Assembly: GCF_025515305.1 (NCBI RefSeq)
Contig: NZ_JAOPHT010000001.1
Location: 295,001 to 359,000, forward strand
Direction: 5' to 3'
DNA: 64,000 bases
From: Roseicyclus sediminis
Lineage (GTDB): Bacteria > Pseudomonadota > Alphaproteobacteria > Rhodobacterales > Rhodobacteraceae
Positions 17,826 to 26,732 of the stretch are shown here, piece by piece. Under the pieces are notes generated by a model. The model made no database searches, was not told where the DNA came from, and saw nothing but the letters and a program-made list of their open reading frames with translations. A program made the translations under genes and the position numbers. How positions within the stretch are numbered: position 1 is the first letter of the stretch; every line of letters begins with the position of its first letter.

Positions 17826-18902
17826 TCAGTGTGGGAAGGGCCACAATCTCAGTTTCTCCTTCAGCAGCGCCCAGAGCCGCGCCAGCCCGTGCGGCTCCAC
17901 GATCAGGAAGAACATGATCAGCGCGCCCACGATGACGAATTCGAAATGGGTCGCCAGGGCCGGGTCCCAACCCAGTGTCCCGGCAAAGAAGTTCCTCAAC
18001 GCGACCGGCAGGATCACCATGAAGGCCGCCCCCGCGAAGCTGCCGAAGATGCTCCCAAGCCCGCCGATGATGATCATGAACAGGATCAGGAACGACCGCT
18101 GGATGCCGTAGGACGCGCCCACCTCGACCGCGCCGAGGAAGACGGTGAACAGCAGCGAGCCCGCGATCCCCACGTAGAAGGACGACACGGCGAAGGCCGT
18201 CAGCTTGGCCTTCAGGGGGTTCACCCCGATGATCTCGGCCGCGATGTCCATGTCCCGGATCGCCATCCATTGCCGTCCGACGGATCCACGCGTCAGGTTC
18301 CGCGCGATCCACGCGAGCACGAAGACGAAGGCAAAGCAGAACAGGTATTTCACCCAGGCTTCCGCGTTCGGCCCCGTGATCGCCTGACCGAACAGGAACC
18401 GCTCCGGCGCGCTGATCTGGCCCGAGGCGGAATAGTTGAAGAACCACGGCACCTTGTTGAACATCCACACCAGGAAGAACTGCGCCGCCAGCGTCGCCAC
18501 GGCGAGGTAGAAGCCCTTGATGCGCAGGGACGGCAGGCCGAACATCACGCCGACCATGGCGGTCATCACGCCCGACAGGATGGTGATCGTCACCATGTCC
18601 ATCCAGGGAAACGCCGTCATCAGCTTGTAGGAGGTATAGGCCCCCACCGCCATGAACCCGCCCGTCCCAAGGCTGACCTGCCCGCAATAGCCTGTCAGGA
18701 TGTTCAGCCCGATCGCGGCGATGGCATAGATCAGGAAGGGAAGCAGGATCGCGTTTGCCCAGTAATCGTTGATCACGAAGGGCACGATGGCGAGCCCCAC
18801 GAACAGCACGAAGTAATAGCGGTAGCGGTCGAAGGCGATCGGAAAGGTCTGGTTGTCCTCGGCGTAGGACGTCTTGAAATCGCCGGCCTCACGATAGAAC
18901 AT
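17826..18902 (-). CDS. HAAT-type ABC transporter permease, LivM-like
   Basis: 358 residues. The start at 18902 follows GGGAGGGAGGGCCTG. Around nine or ten hydrophobic segments occur, with the LivM hallmarks AIAAIGLNILTGYCGQVSLG and FGLPSLRIKGFYLAVATLA and the EAA-like coupling region AAEIIGVNPLKAKLTAFAVS. It is one of the two permease subunits, the other being at 19752-20738. The binding-protein gene follows 76 bases downstream. Confidence 0.92.
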   Translation of the reverse strand: MFYREAGDFKTSYAEDNQTFPIAFDRYRYYFVLFVGLAIVPFVINDYWANAILLPFLIYAIAAIGLNILTGYCGQVSLGTGGFMAVGAYTSYKLMTAFPWMDMVTITILSGVMTAMVGVMFGLPSLRIKGFYLAVATLAAQFFLVWMFNKVPWFFNYSASGQISAPERFLFGQAITGPNAEAWVKYLFCFAFVFVLAWIARNLTRGSVGRQWMAIRDMDIAAEIIGVNPLKAKLTAFAVSSFYVGIAGSLLFTVFLGAVEVGASYGIQRSFLILFMIIIGGLGSIFGSFAGAAFMVILPVALRNFFAGTLGWDPALATHFEFVIVGALIMFFLIVEPHGLARLWALLKEKLRLWPFPH

Positions 18903-18990
18903 CAGGCCCTCCCTCCCAGGATCTTGAGACAGCGCAAGGCGGCGCGGTGCCCGTGGGCGCCGCACCGGTCATCGCCGCGTTTTTGCGTGA

Positions 18991-19236
18991 TCAGTCCGCG
19001 TCGACCTTCCGACGTGCATAGAGCCCGACGCCCAGCCCGAGCACGGCCAGGACCGGCGCACTCCAGTGCATGCTCTGCTGGCCGTAGAGGCCGGCCGCCA
19101 GGAACAGGCCCGAGAACCAGAACACCGCGAAGGCGACGGTCGTCACGATGGCCCACACCTTGCGTTCCGAAGTGCTGCGTCCCGCCGCGAACTCCGGTGT
19201 GCCGACATTCGGCTTCTGCAACTCGTCCAGTGCCAT
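18991..19236 (-). CDS. small two-helix membrane protein of the importer operon
   Basis: 81 residues from the ATG at 19236 (MALDELQKPNVGTPEFAAG), preceded by GGGAGGATACGGTGCA. A ~27-residue soluble start is followed by two hydrophobic segments (VTTVAFAVFWFSGLFLAAGL and WSAPVLAVLGLGVGLYA). I recognise no family. It precedes livM by 88 bases on the same strand and may be an accessory subunit. Confidence 0.6.
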   Translation of the reverse strand: MALDELQKPNVGTPEFAAGRSTSERKVWAIVTTVAFAVFWFSGLFLAAGLYGQQSMHWSAPVLAVLGLGVGLYARRKVDAD

Positions 19237-19448
19237 TGCACCGTATCCTCCCAATACCGCCGCAGCCGAACCCTCCCCGTCCGGATGCGACACGCCCTCT
19301 GCGAGGTGCCCGCGCGGTGTCATACTGCACGGAATTGTCGCATTCGTCAGCCTTTTTCGTCGCCAACGATCTGGTGCATCCCTTCGCCAAATTGTCGCCG
19401 GATTGTTGGTTAACGTTCGGCGATGTTTCATTTGACGAGTAGGGTTCC

Positions 19449-19727
19449 ATGACGCAGCAAACCACGAATTCCCCGTTGGAAGCCGGTGTGCTTGGCACCG
19501 CGAAATCCACCCTCTCCACCTTCATCGATGTCCTCGTCGTCACGCTGAGCGTGGTGTTCGGCTCGATACTCAGCATCTCGACCGCGGCGATCTTCGGCAT
19601 ATACGCGCTCATCGCCTTTACCGACCTGTCGCTCGGCGTGGCGATCACTGCGGTCGCGCTCGGCCTGAACGCGATGCTGCTCAGTCTCGTGACGCTGAAC
19701 ACGCTGGGACGGCACAAGGACGAGTGA
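19449..19727 (+). CDS. small membrane protein on the opposite strand inside the importer cluster
   Basis: 92 residues with two hydrophobic segments (FIDVLVVTLSVVFGSILSIS and the paired LSLGVAITAVALGLNAMLLS) and a short charged tail GRHKDE. The ribosome site is weak (GAGTAGGGTTCC). The function is unknown. It splits the otherwise all-minus cluster between the livH-like gene and the 81-residue gene, and ends 24 bases from the livH-like stop. Confidence 0.5.
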   Translation: MTQQTTNSPLEAGVLGTAKSTLSTFIDVLVVTLSVVFGSILSISTAAIFGIYALIAFTDLSLGVAITAVALGLNAMLLSLVTLNTLGRHKDE

Positions 19728-19751
19728 GGGGCGCGGCACGGCGTCATCCGC

Positions 19752-20738
19752 TCAGACCCTCTCGATGATCTTCTCGCCGAACAGGCCCTGCGGCCTGAAG
19801 ACGAGGAAGATGAGGGCGAGGACGTAGGCGAACCAGTTCTCCGTCGCGCCCCCGATCATCGGGCCGACGGCGAATTCGAACAACGCCTCACCCACCCCGA
19901 TGATGAGGCCGCCGACGATGGCGCCCGGGATCGAGGTGAAGCCGCCCAGCATCAGCACCGGCAATGCCTTGAGCGCGATCAGCGACAACGAGAACTGCAC
20001 GCCCGACTTCGAGCCCCACATGATGCCCGCGACCAGCGCGACGATACCGGCAAGCGACCAGACCAGAACCCAGACGTAGTTGAGCTTGATGCCCACACTG
20101 AGGGCTGCCTGGTGGTCGTCCGCCACCGCGCGCATGGCGCGGCCCTGCTTGGTGTACTGCGCGAAGGCGATGAGGCCCGTGACGAGGACCGCGGCGATGA
20201 TCGCGGCCGAGATGTCGAGGTTGTCGATGAAAAAGCCGTAGCCGAAGATTTCGAAGGTCGTCGTGTCGATGACGTCGTTGATCCCCTGCGGCAGACCCAC
20301 GTCGAGGTTTCGGATCTCCGAGCCCCACATCAGGTCCGAAACGCCTTCGAGGAAGTAGGCAAGCCCGATGGTGGCCATGAAGAGGATGATCGGCTCCTGC
20401 CCCACGAGGTGGCGGAAGACGAAGCGCTGCACCAGCCAGGCGAACCCGATCATCACCACAACGGTCAGCGCGATGGCCGCAAGCGCGGGCACCTCCCAGC
20501 CGAAATAGTGGACGTCGGTCCCGAATATCTCGTTGATCAGATGGCTGAAGGGAACGCGCCCCTGCTGGATGCCCACGAGCGTCATGGCCGCGAACAGCGC
20601 CATGACCCCCTGCGCGTAGTTGAAGATGCCCGAAGCCTTGAAGATCAGGACGAAGCCGAGGGCCACGAGGGCATACATCACGCCGGTCATGAGGCCGTTC
20701 AGCGTGACCTCCATGGCGAAAATCAACTGGTCAGGCAT
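19752..20738 (-). CDS. HAAT-type ABC transporter permease, LivH-like
   Basis: 328 residues, about eight membrane helices. LivH hallmarks: GVMYALVALGFVLIFKASGIFNYAQG at the start (read as two adjoining blocks), ATIGLAYFLEGVSDLMWGSE, GRAMRAVADDHQAALSVGI (coupling loop) and VLMLGGFTSIPGAIVGGL. It pairs with the LivM-like permease. The 29 bases upstream separate it from the LivG-like ATPase gene. Confidence 0.92.
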   Translation of the reverse strand: MPDQLIFAMEVTLNGLMTGVMYALVALGFVLIFKASGIFNYAQGVMALFAAMTLVGIQQGRVPFSHLINEIFGTDVHYFGWEVPALAAIALTVVVMIGFAWLVQRFVFRHLVGQEPIILFMATIGLAYFLEGVSDLMWGSEIRNLDVGLPQGINDVIDTTTFEIFGYGFFIDNLDISAAIIAAVLVTGLIAFAQYTKQGRAMRAVADDHQAALSVGIKLNYVWVLVWSLAGIVALVAGIMWGSKSGVQFSLSLIALKALPVLMLGGFTSIPGAIVGGLIIGVGEALFEFAVGPMIGGATENWFAYVLALIFLVFRPQGLFGEKIIERV

Positions 20739-20767
20739 GGTATCCCCCCCGAACCGAATGCTGTGTT

Positions 20768-21604
20768 TCAGTCATGCGCCACCCCCAGGTAAGCGTCGAT
20801 GACCTCCTGGTTGGCGCGCACCTCGTCCGGCGTGCCGTCCCCGATCTTCTTGCCGTAATCCATCACCACGACCCGGTCGGACAGGTCCATGACCACCCCC
20901 ATGTCGTGCTCGATCAGGACGATGGTCGTCCCGAACTCGTCGTTCACGTCGAGGACGAAGCGGCTCATGTCCTCCTTCTCCTCGACGTTCATGCCGGCCA
21001 TGGGCTCGTCCAGGAGCAGGATCTGAGGTTCGGCCACCAGTGCGCGGGCCAGTTCCACGCGCTTCTTCAGACCGTAGGGCAGGCGGCCGACCGGCGTCTT
21101 GCGGATGTTCTGGATCTCTAGGAAATCGATGATTTCCTCGGCCTTCTCGCGGTTGGCGACCTCTTCGCGCTGCGCCTTTCCCCACCAGAAGGCCTGGTCC
21201 AGGAAGCTTGCGTTCATGTGGTTGAGACGGCCCGTCATGATATTGTCGAGCACCGTCATGCCCTCGAAAAGCGCGATGTTCTGGAAGGTGCGCGCGATTC
21301 CCTGACGGGCGACCTGGTAGGGTTTCATGGGCGGGCGCTGGCTGCCCTTGTACCAGACCTCGCCCTCCTGCGGGTGATAGAAGCCGGAGATCACGTTCAG
21401 CATGGAGGACTTGCCGGCACCGTTCGGTCCGATGATCGCGCGAATCTCGCCTTCACGGACATCGAAGGAGATGTCCTTGATCGCCTCCACGCCGCCGAAA
21501 CGCAGCGTGATGTGCTTCATCTCCATGACCACCGGGCCGATCTGGCGGCCGTCGGCGGTGACATAGCCATCGGTCGGGGACAGGGGTACGGCCCGCTCGT
21601 TCAT
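20768..21604 (-). CDS. HAAT-type ABC transporter ATPase, LivG-like
   Basis: 278 residues from the ATG at 21604 (MNERAVPLSPTDG), preceded by AAGGGAGAAAGCGGA. Walker A is IIGPNGAGKSSMLNVI, the Q-loop is RTFQNIALFEGMTVLDNI, the degenerate signature is LPYGLKKRVELARALV (LSYGxQR in LivG), Walker B is QILLLDEPMAGMN, and the switch is VLIEHDMGVVM. Its start overlaps the stop of the upstream 84-residue gene (ATGA), so translation is coupled. Confidence 0.92.
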   Translation of the reverse strand: MNERAVPLSPTDGYVTADGRQIGPVVMEMKHITLRFGGVEAIKDISFDVREGEIRAIIGPNGAGKSSMLNVISGFYHPQEGEVWYKGSQRPPMKPYQVARQGIARTFQNIALFEGMTVLDNIMTGRLNHMNASFLDQAFWWGKAQREEVANREKAEEIIDFLEIQNIRKTPVGRLPYGLKKRVELARALVAEPQILLLDEPMAGMNVEEKEDMSRFVLDVNDEFGTTIVLIEHDMGVVMDLSDRVVVMDYGKKIGDGTPDEVRANQEVIDAYLGVAHD

Positions 21605-21855
21605 TCCGCTTTCTCCCTTGCGGCCTGGCCCGAGCGGAAGATCAGCGCGCCGATCAGGCCGTAGATGAGAAGGGCTACGATGGCCCAGAGGAAGTTTTCC
21701 GCCCAGACCTGCGGCATCCCGAAGATCAGCGCCGCGACCCCGCAAAGACCGATGGCCCCGCCCTGAACCGCCGCCGCTCCGCTGGCGATGTAGCGTCCCG
21801 CCACCCATGACGCGGCGAAGCCGAGGAGGAACAGGCCTGCAGCGATCAGCGTCAT
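21601..21855 (-). CDS. 84-residue membrane protein coupled to the acyl-CoA synthetase and ATPase genes
   Basis: Three hydrophobic segments: LIAAGLFLLGFAASWVAGRY, VQGGAIGLCGVAALIFG and NFLWAIVALLIYGLIGALIF; the C-terminus is short and charged (REKAE). It overlaps the genes on both sides by ATGA (4 bases), so it is translated with them. No known importer subunit has this size and place. I recognise no family; an accessory membrane role in the importer is inference from the operon. Confidence 0.7.
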   Translation of the reverse strand: MTLIAAGLFLLGFAASWVAGRYIASGAAAVQGGAIGLCGVAALIFGMPQVWAENFLWAIVALLIYGLIGALIFRSGQAAREKAE

Positions 21856-23828
21856 TCCGCGGCGACCTTCGCCGGTGCGCCCGCATCGACCGCGGCGGCA
21901 TCGCGGATCTCGAGCGTGGCCGAGATCTTGCCCTTGCGCCCGTCCTCGTAGGTCACTTCCGTTTCCGTGTATTGCGAGGACTTGCCGGAATAGAGCGCGT
22001 CGATCAGGTCGGCGAACTTCTCCTCGATGATCCGGCGACGCACCTTGCGGGTCCGTGTCAACTCGCCATCGTCGGCGTCGAGTTCCTTGTGCAGGACGAG
22101 GAAGCGGCGCACCTGGCACCCCGACAGCATCTCGTCGCCGGCCACGCTCCGGTTCACTTCCTCGACATGGGACTGGATCGTGTCCAGCACGCGCGGATGT
22201 CCGGCGAGCTCCTGGTAGGAGGAGTAGGAGATGTTGTTGCGCTCGGCCCAGTTGCCGACCGCGGTCAGGTCGATGTTGATGAAGGCGGTGCAGTAGTCGC
22301 GACCGTTCCCGAAGACGACGGCCTCCAGGATGTTGGGGAAGAACTTCAGCTTGTTCTCGACGTACTTGGGCGCGAACAGCGAGCCGTCGGCCATCTTGCC
22401 CACGTCCTTGGCGCGGTCGATGATCCGGAGGTGCCCGGTGTCGGGCTCGATGAAGCCCGCGTCGCCCGTCGCGACCCAGCCCTCGGGGTCCTTGGTCGAA
22501 GCGGTCGATTCGGCGTTCTTGTAGTATTCCACGAAGACGCCCGCGCTCCGGTAGTAGACCTCGCCGTTCTCCGCGATCTTCAGCTCGACGCCGGGCGAAG
22601 GCACGCCCACGGTGTCGGGCCGCACCTCGTGGTCGGGCTGCTGGGTGATGAAGACCGAGGCCTCCGTCTGGCCGTAGAGCTGCTTGAGGTTGATCCCGAG
22701 CGCTCGGTAGAAATCGAAGATCTCCGGCCCGATGGCCTCGCCCGCGGTATAGCCCACGCGCACGCGGCTCATCCCGAGGGTGTTCTTGAGCGGTCCGAAG
22801 ACCAGAAGATTGCCGATGGCATAGCCGAGCCTGTCGCCGAAGGAGACCGGCTTGCCGTCCAGCAGCTGGGGACCGACGCGCTTGGCCAGCGCCATGTAGC
22901 GGTCGAAGATGCGTTTCTTCAGCTTTCCGGCGTCCTCCATCCGGATCATCACGGATGTCAGGAGGTTCTCGAAGACCCGAGGCGGCGCGAAGAAATAGGT
23001 TGGCCCGATCTCGCGCAGGTCCGTCATCATCGTCTCCGCGCTCTCGGGGCAGTTCACGCAGAACCCTGTCCAGTAGGCCTGGCCGATCGAGAAGATGAAG
23101 TCACCGACCCAGGCCATCGGCAGGTAGGCCAGCACCTCGTCCCTGGGATCGAGGCGGTCGAACTCGGAGGACGCCCGCGAGGTCTCGATGATGTTGCGGT
23201 TCGAAAGGACCACGCCCTTCGGCTTTCCGGTCGTGCCGGAGGTGTAGAGCATCACGCAAGTGGAATCGTAGTCGAGCTCCGCCTCGCGCGCGGCGAGTTC
23301 CTTCCGGAAGCGCTCGTGCGCGGCCCGTCCCTCGGCCTGCACGTCCTTCATCGAATGCAGCCGCGTGTGGTCGTATTTCCTGAGGCCCCGCGCATCGAGA
23401 TAGACGATATGCTCGATGTGATGCAGCGTCTCCTGCGCCTCGATCACCTTGTCGACCTGTTCCTGGTCGCCACAGACGACGAAGCGGGCGCCGCAGTGTT
23501 CCAGGACGTAGGCCATCTCCTCGGACACCGAATCCTGGTAGAGCGGCACCGGGATCGCCCCGCATTTCTGCGCCGCGACCATCGACCAGTAGAGCGCAGG
23601 GCGGTTGCGTCCGATGATCGCGACGTAATCGCCCCGCTCGAGCCCGAGGGCGAGCAGTCCACCGGCGATGGCTTCGACCTCCTCGGCCGTCTCGGCCCAG
23701 GTCCAGCTCTGCCAGATCCCGAATTCCTTTTCCCGGTAGGCCGGTTTCGATCCGAACTGTTCCGCGTTGCGCGTCAGAAGCGCAGGCACGGATTGAAGCC
23801 CGCCCCGGGGCGCGGTTGCATCTGCCAA
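21852..23828 (-). CDS. long-chain-type acyl-CoA synthetase (AMP-forming)
   Basis: 658 residues from a TTG at 23828, chosen because GGGAGGAGACGGCT precedes it at 8-base spacing; a GTG at 23870 would add 14 residues without a good site. ANL motifs: phosphate loop MLYTSGTTGKPKGVVLSN, KQLYGQTEAS, DTVGVPSPGVELKI, GWVATGDAGFIEPDTGHL and DRAKDVGKMADGSLFAPKYV. Members attach CoA to medium or long fatty or aryl acids via an acyl-adenylate. First gene of the importer operon; its stop overlaps the next start (ATGA). Divergent from the histidine kinase gene. Confidence 0.88.
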   Translation of the reverse strand: MADATAPRGGLQSVPALLTRNAEQFGSKPAYREKEFGIWQSWTWAETAEEVEAIAGGLLALGLERGDYVAIIGRNRPALYWSMVAAQKCGAIPVPLYQDSVSEEMAYVLEHCGARFVVCGDQEQVDKVIEAQETLHHIEHIVYLDARGLRKYDHTRLHSMKDVQAEGRAAHERFRKELAAREAELDYDSTCVMLYTSGTTGKPKGVVLSNRNIIETSRASSEFDRLDPRDEVLAYLPMAWVGDFIFSIGQAYWTGFCVNCPESAETMMTDLREIGPTYFFAPPRVFENLLTSVMIRMEDAGKLKKRIFDRYMALAKRVGPQLLDGKPVSFGDRLGYAIGNLLVFGPLKNTLGMSRVRVGYTAGEAIGPEIFDFYRALGINLKQLYGQTEASVFITQQPDHEVRPDTVGVPSPGVELKIAENGEVYYRSAGVFVEYYKNAESTASTKDPEGWVATGDAGFIEPDTGHLRIIDRAKDVGKMADGSLFAPKYVENKLKFFPNILEAVVFGNGRDYCTAFINIDLTAVGNWAERNNISYSSYQELAGHPRVLDTIQSHVEEVNRSVAGDEMLSGCQVRRFLVLHKELDADDGELTRTRKVRRRIIEEKFADLIDALYSGKSSQYTETEVTYEDGRKGKISATLEIRDAAAVDAGAPAKVAAE

Positions 23829-24018
23829 AGCCGTCTCCTCCCTTCGCGGACCCGAAGGTCCCACGTCCACGGCAGCCCGTCTTGCGCAGGCATCGCCGAG
23901 GCTTCCACCGTGGCACCTTCTGTGTCGCCGTCAAGTTTTGCCTGACTTTTTCCCAATCCTTACGAATTGTAACAGGACGCGGGGCGCGCTTGACGGACGG
24001 GGGGCGGAGGGGCAAGCG

Positions 24019-25962
24019 ATGGAGAAAAGGGAGGGAGCGATGCCGCGAGCGGCCGCCACCGATCACCTCACGCGGGCGGGTCTGAACCTGATCCAGCAGG
24101 CGCTGTCGATCTACGACGCCGATCTGCGCCTTGCCGTATGCAACCGCCCCTTCCAGACGATGTTCGGCCTGCCCGAAGACCTGGTGACGCCCGGCGCGAG
24201 CTTCGAGGACACGATCCGCTGGCTCGTGGAAAACGGCGAATACGGCGATGTGCCCCAGCCGGAAGCCTTCGTTCGCGACCGTGTCGAGGCCGCGCGGGCC
24301 TTCGTACCCCATTACATGGAACGCCGCCGCGCCAATGGCCGCACGATCTCGGTCGAGGGCTCGCCCCTGCCGGAAGGCGGGTGGGTCACCGTCTATACCG
24401 ACATCTCGGCGGTCAAGCGGCAGGAAGAACTGCTGCGGGGCCGGTCCGAGGAGTTGTCGGACCAGCTTCTGTCTCATGCCGAGGAACTGGCGCGCACGAA
24501 CCGGCAGCTGGAAGCAACGATCGCCCAGCTCGAGGAGGCCAAGCGCGAACTGACCGAGATGGAGGCGCGCATCCGCCTGACCACCGAGATGACGCCGGCC
24601 CATATCGCCCGCGTCGATCGCGACGGCGTCTATACCTACACCAACCGGCGTCTCTCCACGCTACTGCCGGACCGGGGCAGCGACATCGTGGGCCTCAGCT
24701 TCGAGGAGGCGCTCGGACCTGTGGCCGGACGCTTGCGTCCGACGCTCGCCCGCGCCCTGGAGGGGGAGGCGAGCGTGCTCGAGTTCACCGAGCCGACCTT
24801 CGGCCGGCGCATCCGCACGGCGTTCACGCCCGATCAGACCGGCCCGGGCGAACCGGTGACCGGCGTCTACCTCCTGTCGACGGACGTGACCGAAGAGGCG
24901 CAGGCGCGCGCGGCCCTCGCCCAGACACACAAGCGTGAGCTTGCGGCGCAACTGACCAGTGGCCTCGCGCACGACTTCGCCAACCTCCTCACGATCATCC
25001 TCGGCCTTCAGGGGCGGCTCGAGAAGATGCCGCTGCCCGAAGGCGCACGGGAGCTGACCGGCGCGACCCGGACGGCGGCGCGGCGCGGCGGGCTTCTGCT
25101 CGACAAGATCGCGCGCATGTCGGGCCCGATCGAGATCCGGCCGGCGCCCGTCGTCCTGCGCGACTTTCTCGACAGTTTCACGCCGCTGGCGCGCGCGCCC
25201 CTGCCGCCCGGAATCGCCTTCACCGCGCAGACGGACGTGCCGCATCCGGCCGTGATGATCGATGCCGACAGCCTGCAGGACAGTCTTCTGAACCTCGTCC
25301 TCAATGCCCGCGACGCCATCGGGGAGGGACCGGGCGAGATCGTTCTGACGCTCCGTGCGGTGCGGGACACGTGGCTCGACATCGTCGTCACCGACACCGG
25401 GCCGGGCTTCACCGAGGCCGCACTCGGACAGGCGCTCGACCCGTTCTTCACGACCAAGGGGGACGAGGGATCGGGCCTCGGGCTGTCCATGGTGTATGAC
25501 ATGGCGAAGCTGGCGGGCGGCCACGTCCGCCTCGAGAACAGGCCCGAGGGCGGCGCCGCCGTCACGCTGCGCCTGCCTCTGAAACCGGCCGCCGCCGAGG
25601 CGCGACCCCAGCTTGTCCTGCTGGTCGAGGACATGGCGGAACTGCGCGCGTCGGTGCGCACGACCCTGACCGATCTCGGCCACCAGGTGATCGAGGCGGC
25701 GTCCGCCGAGGAGGCGCTGACGCTCGCCGAGATCCCCGGGCTCGACTGGGTGATATCGGACCTGAGGTTGGGTCAGGCCGACGGCGTGGATCTTCTGAAC
25801 ACCCTGGCCACCCGGGCGCCGGGTCTGCGGCTGGCGCTCATGACCTCGGCACCCGAGACGGACCCGCGCAGGGCCGAGGGCGCCTTGCGCTGGCCGGTCC
25901 TCGGCAAGCCGATCGAGGCCCCGTGGCTCGCGCGCCTCTTCTCCCGGGAGGATGCCGCGTGA
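24019..25962 (+). CDS. PAS-containing hybrid histidine kinase
   Basis: 647 residues, no membrane helix, so a cytoplasmic sensor. In order: PAS (~20-130, LIQQALSIYDADLRLAVCN), coiled coil (~135-195), second PAS-like domain (~195-300), HisKA with phospho-acceptor His in LTSGLAHDFANLLTIILG (~315), HATPase (LLNLVLNARDAIGEG, DTGPGFTEAALG, GSGLGLSMVYDMA), and a C-terminal receiver with Asp in VISDLRLGQ and Lys in LGKPI. Two starts fit: 24019 (GGAGG, 8-base spacing) and 24040 (GGAGG, 5-base spacing). It overlaps its regulator gene (GTGA) and is divergent from the acyl-CoA synthetase/importer operon, which it probably controls. Confidence 0.9.
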   Translation: MEKREGAMPRAAATDHLTRAGLNLIQQALSIYDADLRLAVCNRPFQTMFGLPEDLVTPGASFEDTIRWLVENGEYGDVPQPEAFVRDRVEAARAFVPHYMERRRANGRTISVEGSPLPEGGWVTVYTDISAVKRQEELLRGRSEELSDQLLSHAEELARTNRQLEATIAQLEEAKRELTEMEARIRLTTEMTPAHIARVDRDGVYTYTNRRLSTLLPDRGSDIVGLSFEEALGPVAGRLRPTLARALEGEASVLEFTEPTFGRRIRTAFTPDQTGPGEPVTGVYLLSTDVTEEAQARAALAQTHKRELAAQLTSGLAHDFANLLTIILGLQGRLEKMPLPEGARELTGATRTAARRGGLLLDKIARMSGPIEIRPAPVVLRDFLDSFTPLARAPLPPGIAFTAQTDVPHPAVMIDADSLQDSLLNLVLNARDAIGEGPGEIVLTLRAVRDTWLDIVVTDTGPGFTEAALGQALDPFFTTKGDEGSGLGLSMVYDMAKLAGGHVRLENRPEGGAAVTLRLPLKPAAAEARPQLVLLVEDMAELRASVRTTLTDLGHQVIEAASAEEALTLAEIPGLDWVISDLRLGQADGVDLLNTLATRAPGLRLALMTSAPETDPRRAEGALRWPVLGKPIEAPWLARLFSREDAA

Positions 25963-26660
25963 CACAGCCCTTCGTCGCCATCCTCGACGACGAACCGCAG
26001 ATCCGGGCCATGCTGTCGGAGGCTCTGACCGAGGCCGGGTTCCGGACCGCCGCCTTCGCCCGCGCGACCGAGTTCGAGGCCGCGCTGAAGACCCATGCAC
26101 CGGATGTCTGCCTGGTCGACCTCGGCCTGCCAGACCGCGACGGCCTGGCTCTCGTTCACCGCCTCGCGCTCGAATCCGGCGCCGCGATCATCATCATCTC
26201 GGGGCGCGCGCAGGTGCAGGACCGGGTGACGGGCCTCGAACTCGGCGCCGACGACTACATCATCAAGCCCTTCGACCCCGCCGAGGTGGTGGCCCGAATC
26301 CGCGCGCGCCTGCGCGTCGCGCGCCCCCGCGCCGAGGCGCACAGGACGGCACGATTCAACGGCTGGACCGCGCATTTCGACCGGTACGTCCTCGTCGCGG
26401 AAGACGGAAAGGAAGTCAGTTTCTCCCATGCCGAGGGCGAAGTGCTGCGCATGTTCCTCGAAGCGCCCAAGCGCCTGATCTCGCGCCAGCAGATGCAGGA
26501 GAACCTGGGCGGCGCCGCGGGAGAAAGCTTCGACCGCGCGATGGACGTGCGCATCTCGCGGCTGCGGACGAAACTCGGCGAAGACCCGAAGAACCCGCGG
26601 CTCATCAAGACGATCTATGGCGCGGGTTATATCTTCCTGGGGGATGTCGACTGGAAATAG
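25959..26660 (+). CDS. OmpR-type response regulator
   Basis: 233 residues from a GTG that overlaps the kinase stop (GTGA). The receiver has the acidic pair in ILDDEPQIRAML, the phospho-Asp in CLVDLGLPDRDGLAL, Thr/Ser replaced by IIISGRA, and Lys in DDYIIKPFDPAEV. The winged-helix DNA-binding domain (~145-230) includes SFSHAEGEVLRMFLEAP, RAMDVRISRLRTKLGEDP and LIKTIYGAGYIF. It is the cognate partner of the kinase; its likely target is the 190-base divergent promoter region at 23829-24018. Confidence 0.92.
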   Translation: MTQPFVAILDDEPQIRAMLSEALTEAGFRTAAFARATEFEAALKTHAPDVCLVDLGLPDRDGLALVHRLALESGAAIIIISGRAQVQDRVTGLELGADDYIIKPFDPAEVVARIRARLRVARPRAEAHRTARFNGWTAHFDRYVLVAEDGKEVSFSHAEGEVLRMFLEAPKRLISRQQMQENLGGAAGESFDRAMDVRISRLRTKLGEDPKNPRLIKTIYGAGYIFLGDVDWK

Positions 26661-26732
26661 CGGTACGTTTTCCATGCGAAAAACGGGAGAATGCCGGTAT
26701 TCCCGGCTCGTAAGCCTGAAGGTTTCCGTCCC

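Noticed and set aside
21807..23945. 712-residue plus-strand frame opposite the acyl-CoA synthetase
   Set aside because: Shadow of the ANL-family gene, which has all catalytic motifs.
26661..26732. possible terminator after the response regulator gene
   Set aside because: Only 5-bp stems with mismatches can be drawn, with no clear T run.
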